Origin: Adiantum capillus-veneris
Lineage: Eukaryota > Streptophyta > Polypodiopsida > Polypodiales > Pteridaceae
Direction: 5' to 3'
Length of the DNA: 64,000 nucleotides
Assembly (NCBI GenBank): GCA_014529385.2
Contig: CM043958.1
Span: 88,390,025-88,454,024 of the forward strand
The notes below the pieces were generated by a model that saw only the letters and a list, made by a program, of their open reading frames with translations, ran no database searches and was not told the DNA's origin. A program made the position numbers and the translations under genes. Positions 46,843 to 58,533 of this stretch are shown here, in pieces. Within the stretch, counting starts at the first letter, position 1, and every line of letters begins with the position of its first letter.

Positions 46843-47780
46843 TGTTTGCAGGTCTCCGCGACGGACGTCCATAGAATAGCTCTCAAGCATCAACATAAAA
46901 TTATCGATACAGGGGAAGCGACTCGGATGAGGCATGGAAACTCACTAGGGTGTCAATCCTAATGAAGTGAACTCGAAGATATGCAACTACTAACTCTACA
47001 AGCAAATCAAACGCACCAAATCCAAGTAATCTACCTATATCCTTCTACACAGCTCTACAGTCATCATGCCCGTTTACCATGCAAACCATATCGAAATCGC
47101 ACGAAACTTGAAGGGAAGCTACAGGGGACTATCAGGAACATATCCTATCACTGTCATAGCATTCTGGAGAGGTACAAAGATCGTGATCGTTCATCCCACA
47201 ATACGCAAAAATAGTAAACGGATGATCCTAAAGGGTCGCTTTTAGGTCCCTAAAGCCTCTCTTAGGGTCAAAACAACATAAAATACGCATATCAACACTC
47301 AAAACAGTGATTTAAGGCCTAAACAGATGTGTTTGAAACCTTCACTGAATCTTGAATGCTTACACTTGAATGAAAGAGCAGAGTAAGAGGAACACAATGC
47401 AAGAAACAAAACTGAATTTGGATTAACGTAGCCACAAAAGCGATGATTACAAGTTGAAGCAAAGAGGTAGCTCTCTGTGCGTAACGCAATAGTCACTTAT
47501 CTTCAAAAAATGATCCCCCTTTCCCACTAACCTTAGTGTATTATATACCTAGGGCTTTCTAAAGTGGCCAGAGGCCAACTTCTCATGGACCTTTACATAC
47601 ATCATTGGAAAAATTACATCTTTGACTGAGACTTGACATAGACGATTGTCATTAGGCTTTTACAGGGTTTGATGTATTAAACATTGGAAAAATAATGTGA
47701 CCACATCAAAACTTTGGCTGACTGACCCAACGGGCGCCTTGGCTAGGTGGGCACTTGTATGTTGTTATCACCTCCAAACA
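46843..47780 (-). mobile_element. 5' LTR of the gag-protease element
   Basis: 938 bases beginning TGTTTGGAGGTG on the minus strand and ending AAACA. The leader-type motif GGTACAAAGATCGTGATCG is at 47171-47189. Confidence 0.9.
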
Positions 47781-47853
47781 CCCAGCCTCATAGTCATTAG
47801 TGGCTTTGTTTCGCTTGTTGCTAACATCCTCTTCCTCAGTAATAGGATTTCCC
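47781..47853 (-). pseudogene. Left half of an exon split by the gag-protease element
   Basis: After a GAACCAG acceptor-like site the frame reads NPITEEEDVSNKRNKATNDY and runs into the element. It joins 36703-36635 in frame if the element and one CCTAG/CCCAG copy are removed. Polar composition; not recognised. Confidence 0.45.
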
Positions 47854-48399
47854 CTGGTTCAGGCTTTCGAGCCATGTCGGCCGCCTTATAAAAGAGTTAA
47901 TCCATTAGAAGTTTAATTGAATAATCTTCTTTTTCCTTTTTTACCCAAAATAAGGATTTTTGGAATAAGTAGGTATCTTTAATAGTCAAGTTGATGAGAT
48001 AATCCTCCTGTAACTTATTTATGTTATAAGTAATTTCCCATAATTACCATTTAATTTGGGAAGCCCTTTAACTAGGTTTCTCCTTAGTCTATATTCCATT
48101 TTAGCCTTAGTAAATTATAAATTTCTATCGGTTAATGGATACTCACCCTAAATCATAATTGAATATGTTCTATCTTTAGGAATTTTCATAATTTTGATTT
48201 ATAACCTTTTCCTCCTATACTTATGGTCTAAATTAGGTAAAATTTTACTGATAGTAATTTATTATACCATCCACTTATGCTGAGGTAATTTTTCCACCCT
48301 TCAATAGTGATTTTAGACCTCAAGTATTTATTTGGTAATTAGATAAATTTCTTTACTAATTTCCCTTGTCTATTTTATACGAAAAATCGGTTACTCTTA
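47854..48399. other. AT-rich, nothing recognised
   Basis: No gene. It merges into the array on its right. Confidence 0.5.
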
Positions 48400-49230
48400 T
48401 TGAAGATAAAATTTATCTGAGGTTGGGGTATTTATCATGGATAAAGTAATTATTTGATCTTCTCCTAATTTTCACGGGTTCCCTAACATGTAATTAACCT
48501 CTAATAAATAATTCAATTCAATTTGAATCTATTTGCTAATTTCTCCTATTTAATTTTTCCTAAAAACAGAGTATTTTTACTAAAGTAATTAGATAAATTA
48601 ATTATCTGAGCTTGAACTAATTATCACAAGTTTTTTGAGATGTAATTAACCTCTGATAAATAAATCAATTCAATTTGAATCCATTTGCTAATTTTCCCTA
48701 TGTAATTTATCCTCAAAATAGAGTATTTATGCTAAAGTAATTAGGTAAATTAATTATCTGAGCTTCTCCTAGTTATCACGGGTTTTCTAACGCATAATTA
48801 ACCACTGATAAATAACTCAAAGCATTTAAAATCAATTTATTAATTTTCTTTATTTAATTTGTCATAAAAATAAAGTATTTCTGCTAAAGTAATTAGGTAA
48901 ATTAATTATCTGAGCTTCTCCTAATTATCACGGGCTCCCTAACATATAATTAACCACTAATAAATAACTCAAAGCGTTTGAAATCAGTTTTCTAATTTCT
49001 CCTATTTAATTTGTCTTAAAAATAGAGTATTTCTACTGAAGTAATTAGGTAAATTAATTATCTGAGCTTATCCTAATTATCACGGGTTCCCTAGCACATA
49101 ATTAACCACTGATAAATAACTCAAAGCATTTGCAATCAATTTACTAATTTCCCCTATTTAATTTGTCTTAATTATCTAAGCTTATGTAATTAACCTCTAA
49201 TAAATAGCTCAAAGCATTTTGAATCAATTT
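48400..49230. repeat. AT-rich tandem array, ~151-bp unit
   Basis: About five units, each carrying 'aaattaattatctgagctt', 'ctaattatcacgggttcc' and 'taattaaccactgataaat'. The phrase TTATCTGAG falls near 48603, 48754, 48906 and 49057, a steady period of 151-152. The first and last units are degenerate or truncated. Confidence 0.9.
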
Positions 49231-50204
49231 GATTATTTTTCCCTTTAATTTTCTCTAAAAAACAGTGTAATTCTACGCAATTAATTAGGAAAATTACTCA
49301 AAAAATTATAGGATAATTTTCCTAGTTTAATGACTGTGTAATGCAGCTTTGATAATTGCCTCAACTTAATCAAAGCTTAATTAATATATTTCCCATTAAT
49401 TCATGATTAATTTGGCTAATTTCAGCCCTAACATGATAGGATAATTAATTAGCTTAATTACAATAATCAACAGAGAATAATTAATTAAGAGAGGGTTTAT
49501 GAGTATACATAGGCTTAATCTTTGATTTATTAACAAAATAGATTAATCTAGCATTGCTAATTAAGAAGGATTAGACTAATTACTGTTTAGATTAATCGAC
49601 TAGAGCTTAATCTCTAGTGATTTCTGCATATCGTTCTCTCTAGATGAGAGAGAGAGTGTCAAGGCCCCGAGTCTGTCCAATTTGTGAAGCAAGGGGTCCT
49701 ATTTATAGTTTTCTAGCACTCACAAGCTCACAGGCTGTAAAAGGCAGTTGCTTGCAGTTCAAGCAGTTCTCATCAAGTCAAAAAACGCCCCCTGCTGCTA
49801 AATCTAGTCTGGGAGAGTTCATCATTACCCCACACAGCTCCCCTCAGCTTCCAGAATCGATTTTTACTATTTTCATTGATTTGTAATGATGAAAATTGGA
49901 AATATCAGTAATTTCTAGAACCTTAGGATAAGAAAGTCTTTGTTAATAATAATTACTGAAACCATCCAATTTTACTTAACTAATTGAATTCCTAGTGTAA
50001 CCTTTCAGGGCCCGTAACTTTTCCAGATTTTATCAGAATCTGATTCTGAAAATTTCTAGCCCAGGGTTTGCTGTGCTTAAGATTTCAAAAATACCAATAT
50101 TTGCCACAATCAGACAATTCTACATTGCTTTTTCAATAATCATATCAGTTGAATTAAGCTTTATACAATCTTTAAGGTTTCAGAAACTGGAAACCTTACA
50201 TTTG
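49231..50204. other. AT-rich, nothing recognised
   Basis: TTAATTA-rich sequence decaying away from the array. No gene or terminal repeat. The AT-richness extends about 1 kb. Confidence 0.5.
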
Positions 50205-50480
50205 GCCATGCCTTTACCAAGACATTCCCAAGAACAGGGAGTGGACACAAGGAAGTAAAAATTGGTTCCCTGTTTCGTTGATTTCTAGGGGGATTTGTGA
50301 GGCCTTTGAACACATAGCAAAATGGGGCGGAGCGGGGGGGGGGGACCTCTTGCTCTCTGTACGTCAAACACCACATCTTTATCTCATGAGCATGCATGAG
50401 AAATAGGGGTCCTTGTTTGGGCATTTGGTGCGCCCTTGTGGCCACTCTTGTTGAGGGCTCCGGGGCCTTTACATGGCCAA
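50205..50480 (+). repeat. Dispersed repeat, copy 2
   Basis: Second copy of the 35090-35530 repeat. It contains an unusual G tract ('gcggagcggggggggg', about 50325-50343). Confidence 0.7.
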
Positions 50481-52053
50481 AAAATTCAAAATCTAGGTGT
50501 TTGAGCATGATACAAGGTTAATTTTTTATTTATTTTGTAATTATTTTTTTAAATGTTGAACTTTTAGACTGTTTTCAATAGCTTCTAGCTTCCAATCGGC
50601 TCCGAATGGCTCCAAATATGTATGGGCTTGTCTGACATGAATTTGTTCATCTTGTCGCGCTCTTTGACCATCGTGTGATGTAAAAAAGTCATATTTTGCT
50701 TGGATTCTCCAAAAATCAACGTGCAAGTTGGCAATTTCTAAAAAAAAGATGTAAAGAAATATTTTTTTACTTTTTCCTTAATCTACAGGCTCCAAGGCGC
50801 ATTAAAACCATGGAATCTGAAAATACTCAAAGAACCAATGTTTTTCATTGTGTTAAGGATTGTATTTCCTACATACAAAACTTTCCCAAAATCTCGCCCT
50901 AACACCTTCAAAAGTGGTTTCCAAGGAGTGCCCTTGGTCAAAATTTAAAACTTAAGGAAAACAATCAAAATGAACTCCTAGACTGTGTACAAACTTTAAA
51001 ACAACCAAAATTTTGTTCAAAGAAAGTTATTGCAATTTTTTTGAAAATAGGCCCCCCTTGGACTTCCCACAATGATAGAAATCAAAGGGTTCAAGGAGAT
51101 ATATGTTATCACAAGTTGCATGGTAGGAATCTCATCGAGGTTTATTCCGTAAAGGTCTCTTGTACTTTATCATGCCTTATCACGTACAATCTTCTGAAAC
51201 AAAAACAAATTTACACTTTAAAAGACTACAAATCTTATTTAACTTATCAAACAATCTAAAATATGGTATACTTAGCGTGCTCTTACACATCAACAAATAA
51301 AAAAGTCCAAATTATTTCTCATTAACTTTGATAAACATACATGAGTGACAAACCTCCAAGGGGTAGTGCAGTCATAGTTCCTGCATCCATTCTATGACAT
51401 AGTATGCTCATGGGGTAACCTATCACATAAAAATATCTTTGGTGGGGGTGCTCTCATGTTAGGAAAGGGTGTGTTGCTGATAAAAAGTTATTGTATTGTC
51501 CTACTAGGGATCTCTCCATGTTAGCATAATGATTTTTGGTGTAGTGGGAGCCACATTGCTTGAGGATAGCTTCGTGCCACCGTAAAAGATTCATATTATG
51601 TCAGTTTCTTGAGCCATTCTTGCAAATACCGCCACTCAACTAACATAGTAAGAGGTCACCTTGTATCATGACACGTTAGAAACCTGTTCTTCAAACAAAA
51701 ACATGTATGAATTCAATATTTGCAAGCTGTATAATAAAGACACTTGTTAAGTATATGATGTACAAATTTGCAAGTATTTCCATCCAAATGGAATAAACAA
51801 TCATAAAATATACATTAGGATGAGATTACCCACCTCTAATAAGCATGGATTTGAAGCACCTACCTGCAAGATGTAACAAAGAAGGTTGTTTTAGAGGAAA
51901 AGTTGTGACACTTGACCTCTCTAACCTTCAACCTTTCACTATTTGTGCACAAAAGTAACCTTTGTGCCAAGCACTACAAAACAAGTAGAGGCAACACCTT
52001 AGACTTCAAAGTCTATGATAAGAAGAACACAACCAAAAGTAAGAAGTATATTG
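50481..52053. other. Downstream of the coiled-coil gene; nothing recognised
   Basis: No supported gene. It should contain the 3' end and polyadenylation signal of the minus-strand gene if its stop is at 52054. Confidence 0.45.
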
Positions 52054-52724
52054 TTATCTTGCACCAAGGGGTGTTTCTTTCAAATATGTGATGGTATTGG
52101 TAAGCTTCATAATTTGCACATCCTTTTCTTGAAATTGTTGTTGGAGATTTTCAACCTCACTCTTCAAAGAGGCAATATTTTCTTGTAATGCCTCTATTTT
52201 GAGTTGAAGAGCTTGACATTCGTGCATCCACAAATGCAAAGAAGCATCTATACCCATACACAACCAATTGAAATAGCCTAACAAGCCTACTTCTCCCCTC
52301 CGAAGATATTGAAGAACCATCAACATTCGTCTCACCGACTATATGACGTTCCTGAGATGACCTCTTCTCACCCTGACATGTGGCCTTTGATTCAAACTCC
52401 GTGGACAAGCGAATATGTATGATTTTGTTGTGTGGAATACATGGTGGTGGAGGCATATAATTTGTGATGTCTGTGAGCACCATGCAGTTGTTGCGTGAGG
52501 AAGCAAGGATGAGAAGAGAGAGAGGGGAGGAAGATGGGAGGAGAGAAGGGGGCAAGGGGGAGAGGGAGAGAGAGGGGAGGAGGAGGAGAGAAGGGAGCAA
52601 GGACGGAGAGGAGAGGGAGGAGGAGGAGAGAACAAAGGGTTTTTTTTTGGGGGGGGGGGGATTTTTTTGAAAAAGTGGACTTTCAATACTTGTAGGTTTA
52701 AAAAGAGGTCAAAAAATGATTTTT

Positions 52725-52782
<58 letters not shown>

Positions 52783-55019
52783 AGGGGGAGTTTTAAGTAA
52801 AAAGTACGTAAAAATAACTTGTTTGAAAAAAAAGTCAAATTTTGGCTCTTAGTGACCCACGTTTTTGCTGATGTAGCCACACCCCTTTACTCCCTTCAAT
52901 TTCAAAAAGCTAGAGAGATAAAGTGACCTCCTAGGTCCACATTCTACATGTGTCTTAAAAAAAGGCTAGAAAAGCTTACGTAATACTAGCTTCTTGAATG
53001 CCCTTGTCCCCTTAACCCTACACAACATTAGCCTTAATCCCTAAAAACTAGGATTCCTTACAAGGCCCATGCAAAGTCCATATTTCTCCTAATGACTGCA
53101 AGCATTCTTAATTGGCACAACAAACATGCTAACTAGCATACCCAGAATGCTATGTAGCATACTACTATTGTGCTCAGTATGTTAGTTAGCATACCCAATA
53201 TGCTAGTTAGCAAACATAGTATGCCTTGTACGTTAGGTAGCATACCCAATATGCTAGTTTGCATGCTAGTTAGATACCCAGTATTCTTGTTATCATGCCC
53301 AGTATTCCTCCAAGAATGCTTAGTTGGCACACCAAATATGCCAGTAAGTATGTTAAATATGCTAACTAGCATACCCTGTATTCTATGTAGCATACTACTA
53401 CTTTGCTCATAATGTTTATTATAATTCCATGTATTCTAGTTATCATACCAAGAATGCTAGTTAGCATGCCTTGTATACCTCCAAGCATGCTTAATTGGAA
53501 CCAAATATGGTAGTTGGTATGTTCACTACGCTAACTAGCATACCCTATATGCTATGTAGCATACTTGTACTATTCTCCAGAAGCTAATTATGATCCCACG
53601 TATGCTAGTTAGCATGCCCTGTATACCCCCAAGGATACTTAGTTCACACACCATATATGGTAGTTAGTATTTTCAATATGCTAACTAGGATACCCTCTAT
53701 GCTATGTAGAATAGTTCTACTATTCTCACGATGCTTATTCTGATTCCATATATGCTAGTTAGCATAACCAATATGTTAGTTAGCATATCTTGTATGCTGG
53801 TTAGCATACCAATATGTTAGTTAGCACACCTAGTATGCCAGTTAGCATGCTAGTTAGCATATCAAGTATGATAGTTAGCATACCTTGCATATATGCATGT
53901 ATTCTTAGTTGGCACACTAAATATGCTAGTTAGCATGTTCAATATTCTAACTAGAATACCCAATATGCTATGTAGCATACTACTTCTTGATCATAATGCT
54001 AATTATAATTCCATGTATGCTAGTTAGCATACCAAGTATGCTAGTTGGCGTACCAAATATGCTAGCTAGTATGTTCAATATGCTAACTAGCATACCCAAT
54101 ATGCTATCTAGCATACTACTACTATGCTTTGGATGCTAATGATAATTCCATGTATGCTAGTTAGCATACCCTGTATACCTTCAAGCATGCTTAGTTGTCA
54201 CACCAAATATGCTAGTTAGTATGTTCAATATGCTAACTAGCATACTTAGTATGCTATGTAGCATACTACTACTATTCTCAAAATGCTTATTAAAATTCTA
54301 TGTATGCTAGCTAGCTAGCATACCATATGTGCTAGTTAACCTTACCACTATGATGGTTAGTGTTTTGAAGATGCTGATTAGCATAGATGGAATTTATGAT
54401 TACCTTATCAGTGTTTGGTGGGATTGGATGTTCTTGCCCTACAATCTTGCACAACCACTTTGTTGGTATTCTTTGTTTGCAGGTGGAAGCCCTACATTCA
54501 ATCCCAAGGGAGTAGGAAACTGCAAAGTATAGAAGGTGGTAGCTATGCTCACAAGGCAACTTGACCATTGCAAGGATTTCCTGTACTTCAAGAGGCATAC
54601 CACAGCCAGTACACTGGTCCTTCCCAGCATCGTCACACACCCCTCTATCCGTCATAAATCTTGCAATAGCTAAATTACATAGGATAGTGGGGGGAAAAGA
54701 GCCTTGTAGCCTGCGTTGCATATGCACCAGCAAGTGCATTAGACTTTCATCGGATTGCACTTTGGATTCCTTGACCTCCACCTCAGTCTTAAAAAAACGG
54801 ACAAAAAGAGCATGGTAAGTCATATGTTAGTTGCACATGTACCAAACATACGATGCTAGTTTGAAGATCATGAACACTTACCAGATGAGAGGTTATGTCA
54901 ATGTAACTATCAACAGGGGTGTCCTCACAATGAGGAAACCCCAAATCATTGAGTGTCTCTTTCATTGTTTCTATTTTCACCTTGAGCTCCATTTTTTGCT
55001 TTGCATTTATATCACATCT
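52054..55019 (-). CDS. Coiled-coil / RING-like protein gene, 3' exons
   Basis: My model on the minus strand has exons 55019-54882, 54787-54346, 52470-52336 and 52247-52054. Introns follow GT-AG rules: 54788-54881 starts GTAAGT; 52471-54345 starts GTAAGG and ends after a long pyrimidine tract at CACAG; 52248-52335 starts GTGAGA. All four phases join in frame. The protein has a Lys/Glu helix (AKQKMELKVKIETMKETL) and a C-x2-C, C-x-H-x2-H, C-x4-C cluster (CTGCGMPLE..LPCEHSYH..CRASTC) like a RING or related zinc fold. A Pro-rich patch and a C-terminal coiled coil (LKIEALQENIASLKSEVENL) follow, ending at TAA 52054. No named family is recognised. A role in protein-protein or ubiquitin-type binding is inference. 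Confidence 0.6.
52500..52640 (-). promoter_or_regulatory. Extended polypyrimidine tract before a splice acceptor
   Basis: On the minus strand, about 140 bases of CT-rich sequence precede the first AG (CACAG, 52471), where exon 52470-52336 starts. Alternatively it is a 5' leader before ATG 52483. Confidence 0.4.
52727..52778. repeat. (TA)n microsatellite
   Basis: About 25 AT units in the inferred intron 52471-54345. Confidence 0.97.
53090..54330. repeat. Palindrome-rich tandem array, ~150-bp higher-order unit
   Basis: Dozens of ATGCTAGTTAGCATACC-type 17-20 base units, each nearly self-complementary (TATGCTAACTAGCATA). They are organised in larger units marked by 'atgctatgtagcatacta', which recurs near 53150, 53391, 53548, 53699, 53966, 54103 and 54253 (mostly about 150 apart). 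The larger unit also carries 'cctccaagcatgcttagttgg'. It lies inside an inferred intron. Confidence 0.9.
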
Positions 55020-55096
55020 CTGTAAAATAAAGTCTACAGTTCATTGGCAACATCATGCAGCTTCTGACGCATTGCCGAAACAACTGGACTGACCAA

Positions 55097-56772
55097 TGTA
55101 ATGGAATTTGCCTATTCAATTTGAGAGTAGCGGAATTTAATGAGAGTACTTTCAAGAAATGATTTTGTGAGCATAGCGGGTAGACATTATTGAAGATAGC
55201 AACATAATCATAGCAATTAGCTAACTTGGCATAGACAATACTTTTGCAAGAGAGAGAATTTAGAGAACATGACAACAGTTGAGGACCGGATTTATGTGGA
55301 GCCGGTCCCCCCTCCAATAGGCATTTGTATTATGATTTCTCCCATAAAGAGAGACTTGTTACAATACATTCTTTGTGTTCCTTGTGACCTAGGTGAAGCA
55401 ATGAAGATGGAAAGCTTCATGCATCACCATCATAGCATAACCTAAACTTGAAGAAATCTTTAACTATACCAAGACTCAGTCCCAAGACCTCAAACACCTT
55501 CGAAGGTGGAGAGAGCTAGCAGGGAATGAGGGTAGGGAAGAGGAAGAAGAAACATTTCATACGAGAAACAGCTAGTTCCTCACTTATCATAACTCTTGTG
55601 CTAGCATACATAATAGCATAGTAATGAAGAAGAAATAGATGGCAAGCTCAAGCATTGAAGCATGGCTCTTGGATGGATTTGCACTCCATAGCCAAGAGTG
55701 TTGGTGTAGGCTCTCAACCTCTACTTGCTTGGAGAAAGAGAGGGAGCTCTTGCACTTTGCATAATACACAATGAGAGTGTTTGTGAGTGTGTGTGGGTGA
55801 GTATACCCCCTAAGCACCCCCCTAGCTTGCTTGGGTCGACCCCCCCTTGTAGTTCATGCTTGAAGCTCATTGGACCCCTCCAGGCCTAGCCAATCACAAG
55901 CAGGAGCCATTACAAGCAACAGGGATAGCCTTGGGACAAGTGTCCCCCTTTCCCCTTTGAGAGAGAGGACTTGATAAATGCAAAATCAATTAATTAATTA
56001 TCCTTTATTATCATTGGACCCCTTGGGTGGCCAACCAATAGGTTTCAGGCACACCATGAGAGCAACATGAGGAGGAACTTGACAAGTGTCCTTGCTGCCT
56101 CTTCAAGCTGGGGCTTCCCTTGTGTGTGTGTGAGTGTGTTCTCTCTCATTCCCCCCCCCCTTGTAGGCTCGCCCCCCTCCTTGTAGGGATCTTTTTGAAT
56201 TTGGATGAGCAAGCCCCTTAGTCATCAAGCATGACTAAGCACTTGAAGTAGGGGGTGTTCCCACAAGCATCTCAGGCAAGCGTCTCAAGGCACCTCAAGC
56301 ACCTTAATCATGCACCAAGTCAAGCACCTCAAGCATGGATCCAGTCAAGCACCTCAAGCATCTTAATCAAGAACCTCAAGCATGACAAGCACCTCAAGCA
56401 TCTTAATCAAGAACCTCAAGCATGACAAGCACCTCAAGCAGAACAAGCACCTCAAGCACGACAAGCACCTCGAGTTTGGGCCGGGTTCCCACCTCAAGCT
56501 CAGCCCTAGCTTACCTAAGGTCAAAGGACTTTTACACACATTATTGGAGGTCTTCAATGAAGCTAAACCTAAGGTCTTATGCTCCATTGGTTAGCCTTGC
56601 TCTTGATAGACCATCTCCCATTTGGGCCCCTTTACTATTGGCCCCGTGTTGAGATAGATCTATAAGCACATATCTATATCTTAACACTTGTTCCCGTTTA
56701 TTCTCCCACATTAAGTGATCAATTTAATATGAGAAAATCATTTGGGTTGGTTAGATATTAGATTTTATGATA
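55097..56772 (-). mobile_element. Gypsy-II 3' LTR
   Basis: Starts (minus strand) TATCATAAAATC, a TG-to-TA change from the 5' LTR, and ends ...CCATTACA. It holds extra copies of an 'aagcacctcaagcatcttaa' unit (56340-56470), making it 78 bases longer than the 5' LTR. Confidence 0.92.
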
Positions 56773-57132
56773 TTACCTCTCTCTTGAAATCATAGTCGTC
56801 CTCGACTATGAGGTAGAAGAGATAAAGCCTTAGTCATTAGTCAATCATACTTAGCGGGTAGAGGATCCCTTTTTTACCCTACAACATCTTTCCAAGATGG
56901 ATGACTAATCCATTTGGTGCTTGGGAGACATAGATGCCGCAAGCATGTCTGCTCTTTAGTCCATTTCATTCTCCCAAAGTAGAGTGACAAATTCTACTTG
57001 GTGTTTGAGAAACGTCGTCATCACAAACATGATTCTAAGCATGCATACTAGTTAAATTTGTGCACAATTAAAAAGAGGACTAGTCTTATAAGACAAAAAC
57101 ATGAGTCATTTAAAAGAAATTTGTACATTTGC
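56773..57132 (-). other. Gypsy-II polypurine tract and 3' untranslated region
   Basis: TTTCAAGAGAGAGGTAA (minus strand, 56773-56789) is identical to the tract of gypsy-I. The rest is non-coding and colinear with 11059-11339. Confidence 0.85.
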
Positions 57133-58533
57133 TTACTCTAATGTAGCATTGTAAGTATTGACAAGGTTCATACTATCCTTAAGTTGTACTCCTTGCATCC
57201 ATCTAGCATCTTCAAAAGGATAATTTTTGAACTTAATAAGATACCGTCGGATTATCTTACCATGTCGTAGTACCTTGTCTTCATGTCGAAGGACAGCTTC
57301 GGGTTGTAGCACCTCTTCTTGGTCTTCAACTTCGGGAGAGTCTTCAATAATTGGTTTAGTTGGTGGCTCTCCTTTGTAGGGTTTAAGTAGGCTTACATGA
57401 AAGGCATTGTGTATAAGCCAATGGTTGGGCAACTTGAGTTGATAAGCCATCTCATTGATGGGCTTCAAGATTTGGAAAGGACCATAGTATCTTTTTGCTA
57501 GTTTAGCATAATACTTTTGATGGCCCGTAGGATTTTTGCCCGTCGTTTGCCTTAATCGAGCCTTAGGAAACTTGAGTAAGACCCAATCATTTTCTTTGAA
57601 CATTAAGGCTCTTCTGTGCTTATCAGCAGCAGCTTTTTGCCTTTGTTGAGAGATGGCTATAGCCTCCCTAATCTTTTGAAAAGATTCTTGTAGGTCACGG
57701 CTATACTCATCGGCGGTGAAGATCTTCCCATGTACTTTGAGTAGCAAGGGACTTTTAGGTCTTCCCTCTATGATCTCGAAAGGTGCTTTCCCCGTAGAAG
57801 TATGGACAGTATTATTGTAGGCATACTCTACTAGAGGTAAATACTTTTCCCATTGTGAGCGTTGATCTACTTCGGTAACATAAGTCTTGAGTAGATCGAG
57901 TATCGTAAGATTGGCTATCTCACTTTGGCCATCCGTTTGTGGGTGATAGGCCGAAGAGAAATTCAATCTTGTTCCTAGATTTTCAAAGAGACCTTTCTAG
58001 AAATTACTGGTCATTCTAGGATCTCTATCTGACACGATGGATGTGGGTAATCCATGGTGCTTGAAAATTTGAGATATGAAGAGAGTTGCCATTTGATGTG
58101 CCTTAATAGTCTTTTTGACAGGAATAAAATGTGCTTGCTTGCTAAACCTGTCGAATGTTGTCCATATTCCTGTATTCCCATGGATAGACTTGGGTAATCC
58201 AAAGATGAAATCCATGGATATACTCTCCCATGGTGAATTTGGAATAGGCAATGGCTGGAGTAATCCAGGTTACTTCCCTCTATCATACTTGGTCTTTTGG
58301 CATACTACACATTTTGAAACATACTCTTGTATGTCCACTTTCATGGTAGGCCAATAGAAATACGTCTCTACTTCTCGGAGAGTAGGTTGAATACCTCTAT
58401 GCCCTGCATATGGAGGAGCATGGGATTCATACATAACCTTCTCATGAAGGGAATGGGTAACACATAGCCTATTTCCGTGGAGAAGATAACCATCTTGCAA
58501 GGTGAATGGTTCCTCCTTTCTTCCCCAAAGCAA
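57133..58533 (-). pseudogene. Integrase and chromodomain of gypsy-II
   Basis: Zinc-binding HHCC (HAPPYAGH..CVVCQKTK) is followed by the catalytic triad regions MDFIFGLP (Asp), VSDRDPRM (Asp) and HPQTDGQSEIAN (Glu). A GPY-type segment ([16 protein letters not shown]) and a C-terminal chromodomain (IRRYLIKFKNYPFEDARW) end at 57133. Stops at 58270-58272 and 57997-57999 interrupt one otherwise continuous frame. Integrase inserts the element cDNA, and the chromodomain steers it to chromatin marks in related elements. Confidence 0.9.

Larger units (their letters stand above)
36709..47780 (-). mobile_element. Complete 11.07-kb gag-protease LTR element without RT or integrase
   Basis: Two 938-base LTRs (TG...CA) are flanked by 5-base duplications CCTAG (36704-36708) and CCCAG (47781-47785), one mismatch. 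A tRNA-Asp-like primer-binding site and a purine tract sit at the correct inner edges. The interior encodes gag, a retropepsin and a W-x-P-K repeat protein. No reverse transcriptase, RNase H or integrase motif is visible in any frame of the 9.2-kb interior. It resembles TR-GAG-type non-autonomous elements, but with protease and an extra domain. It must use enzymes from another element, most likely an Athila/Tat-type one given the tRNA-Asp primer. Confidence 0.9.

Noticed and set aside
47781-47875. ATG-started frame MARKPEPGE on the minus strand as a gene start
   Set aside because: Continuing it across the element gives an Arg/Trp-rich low-likelihood tail. The alternative frame with an acceptor at 47854 has far better composition.
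51530-51560. GGTGTAGTGGGA as a possible right end of a CACTA element
   Set aside because: The inward sequence (CACTACACCAAAAATC) does not match any of the three left ends or their subterminal repeats.
53090-54330. CRISPR-like appearance of short regularly recurring repeats
   Set aside because: Units are degenerate and contiguous with no unique spacers, and the genome is a plant; it is a satellite-type array.
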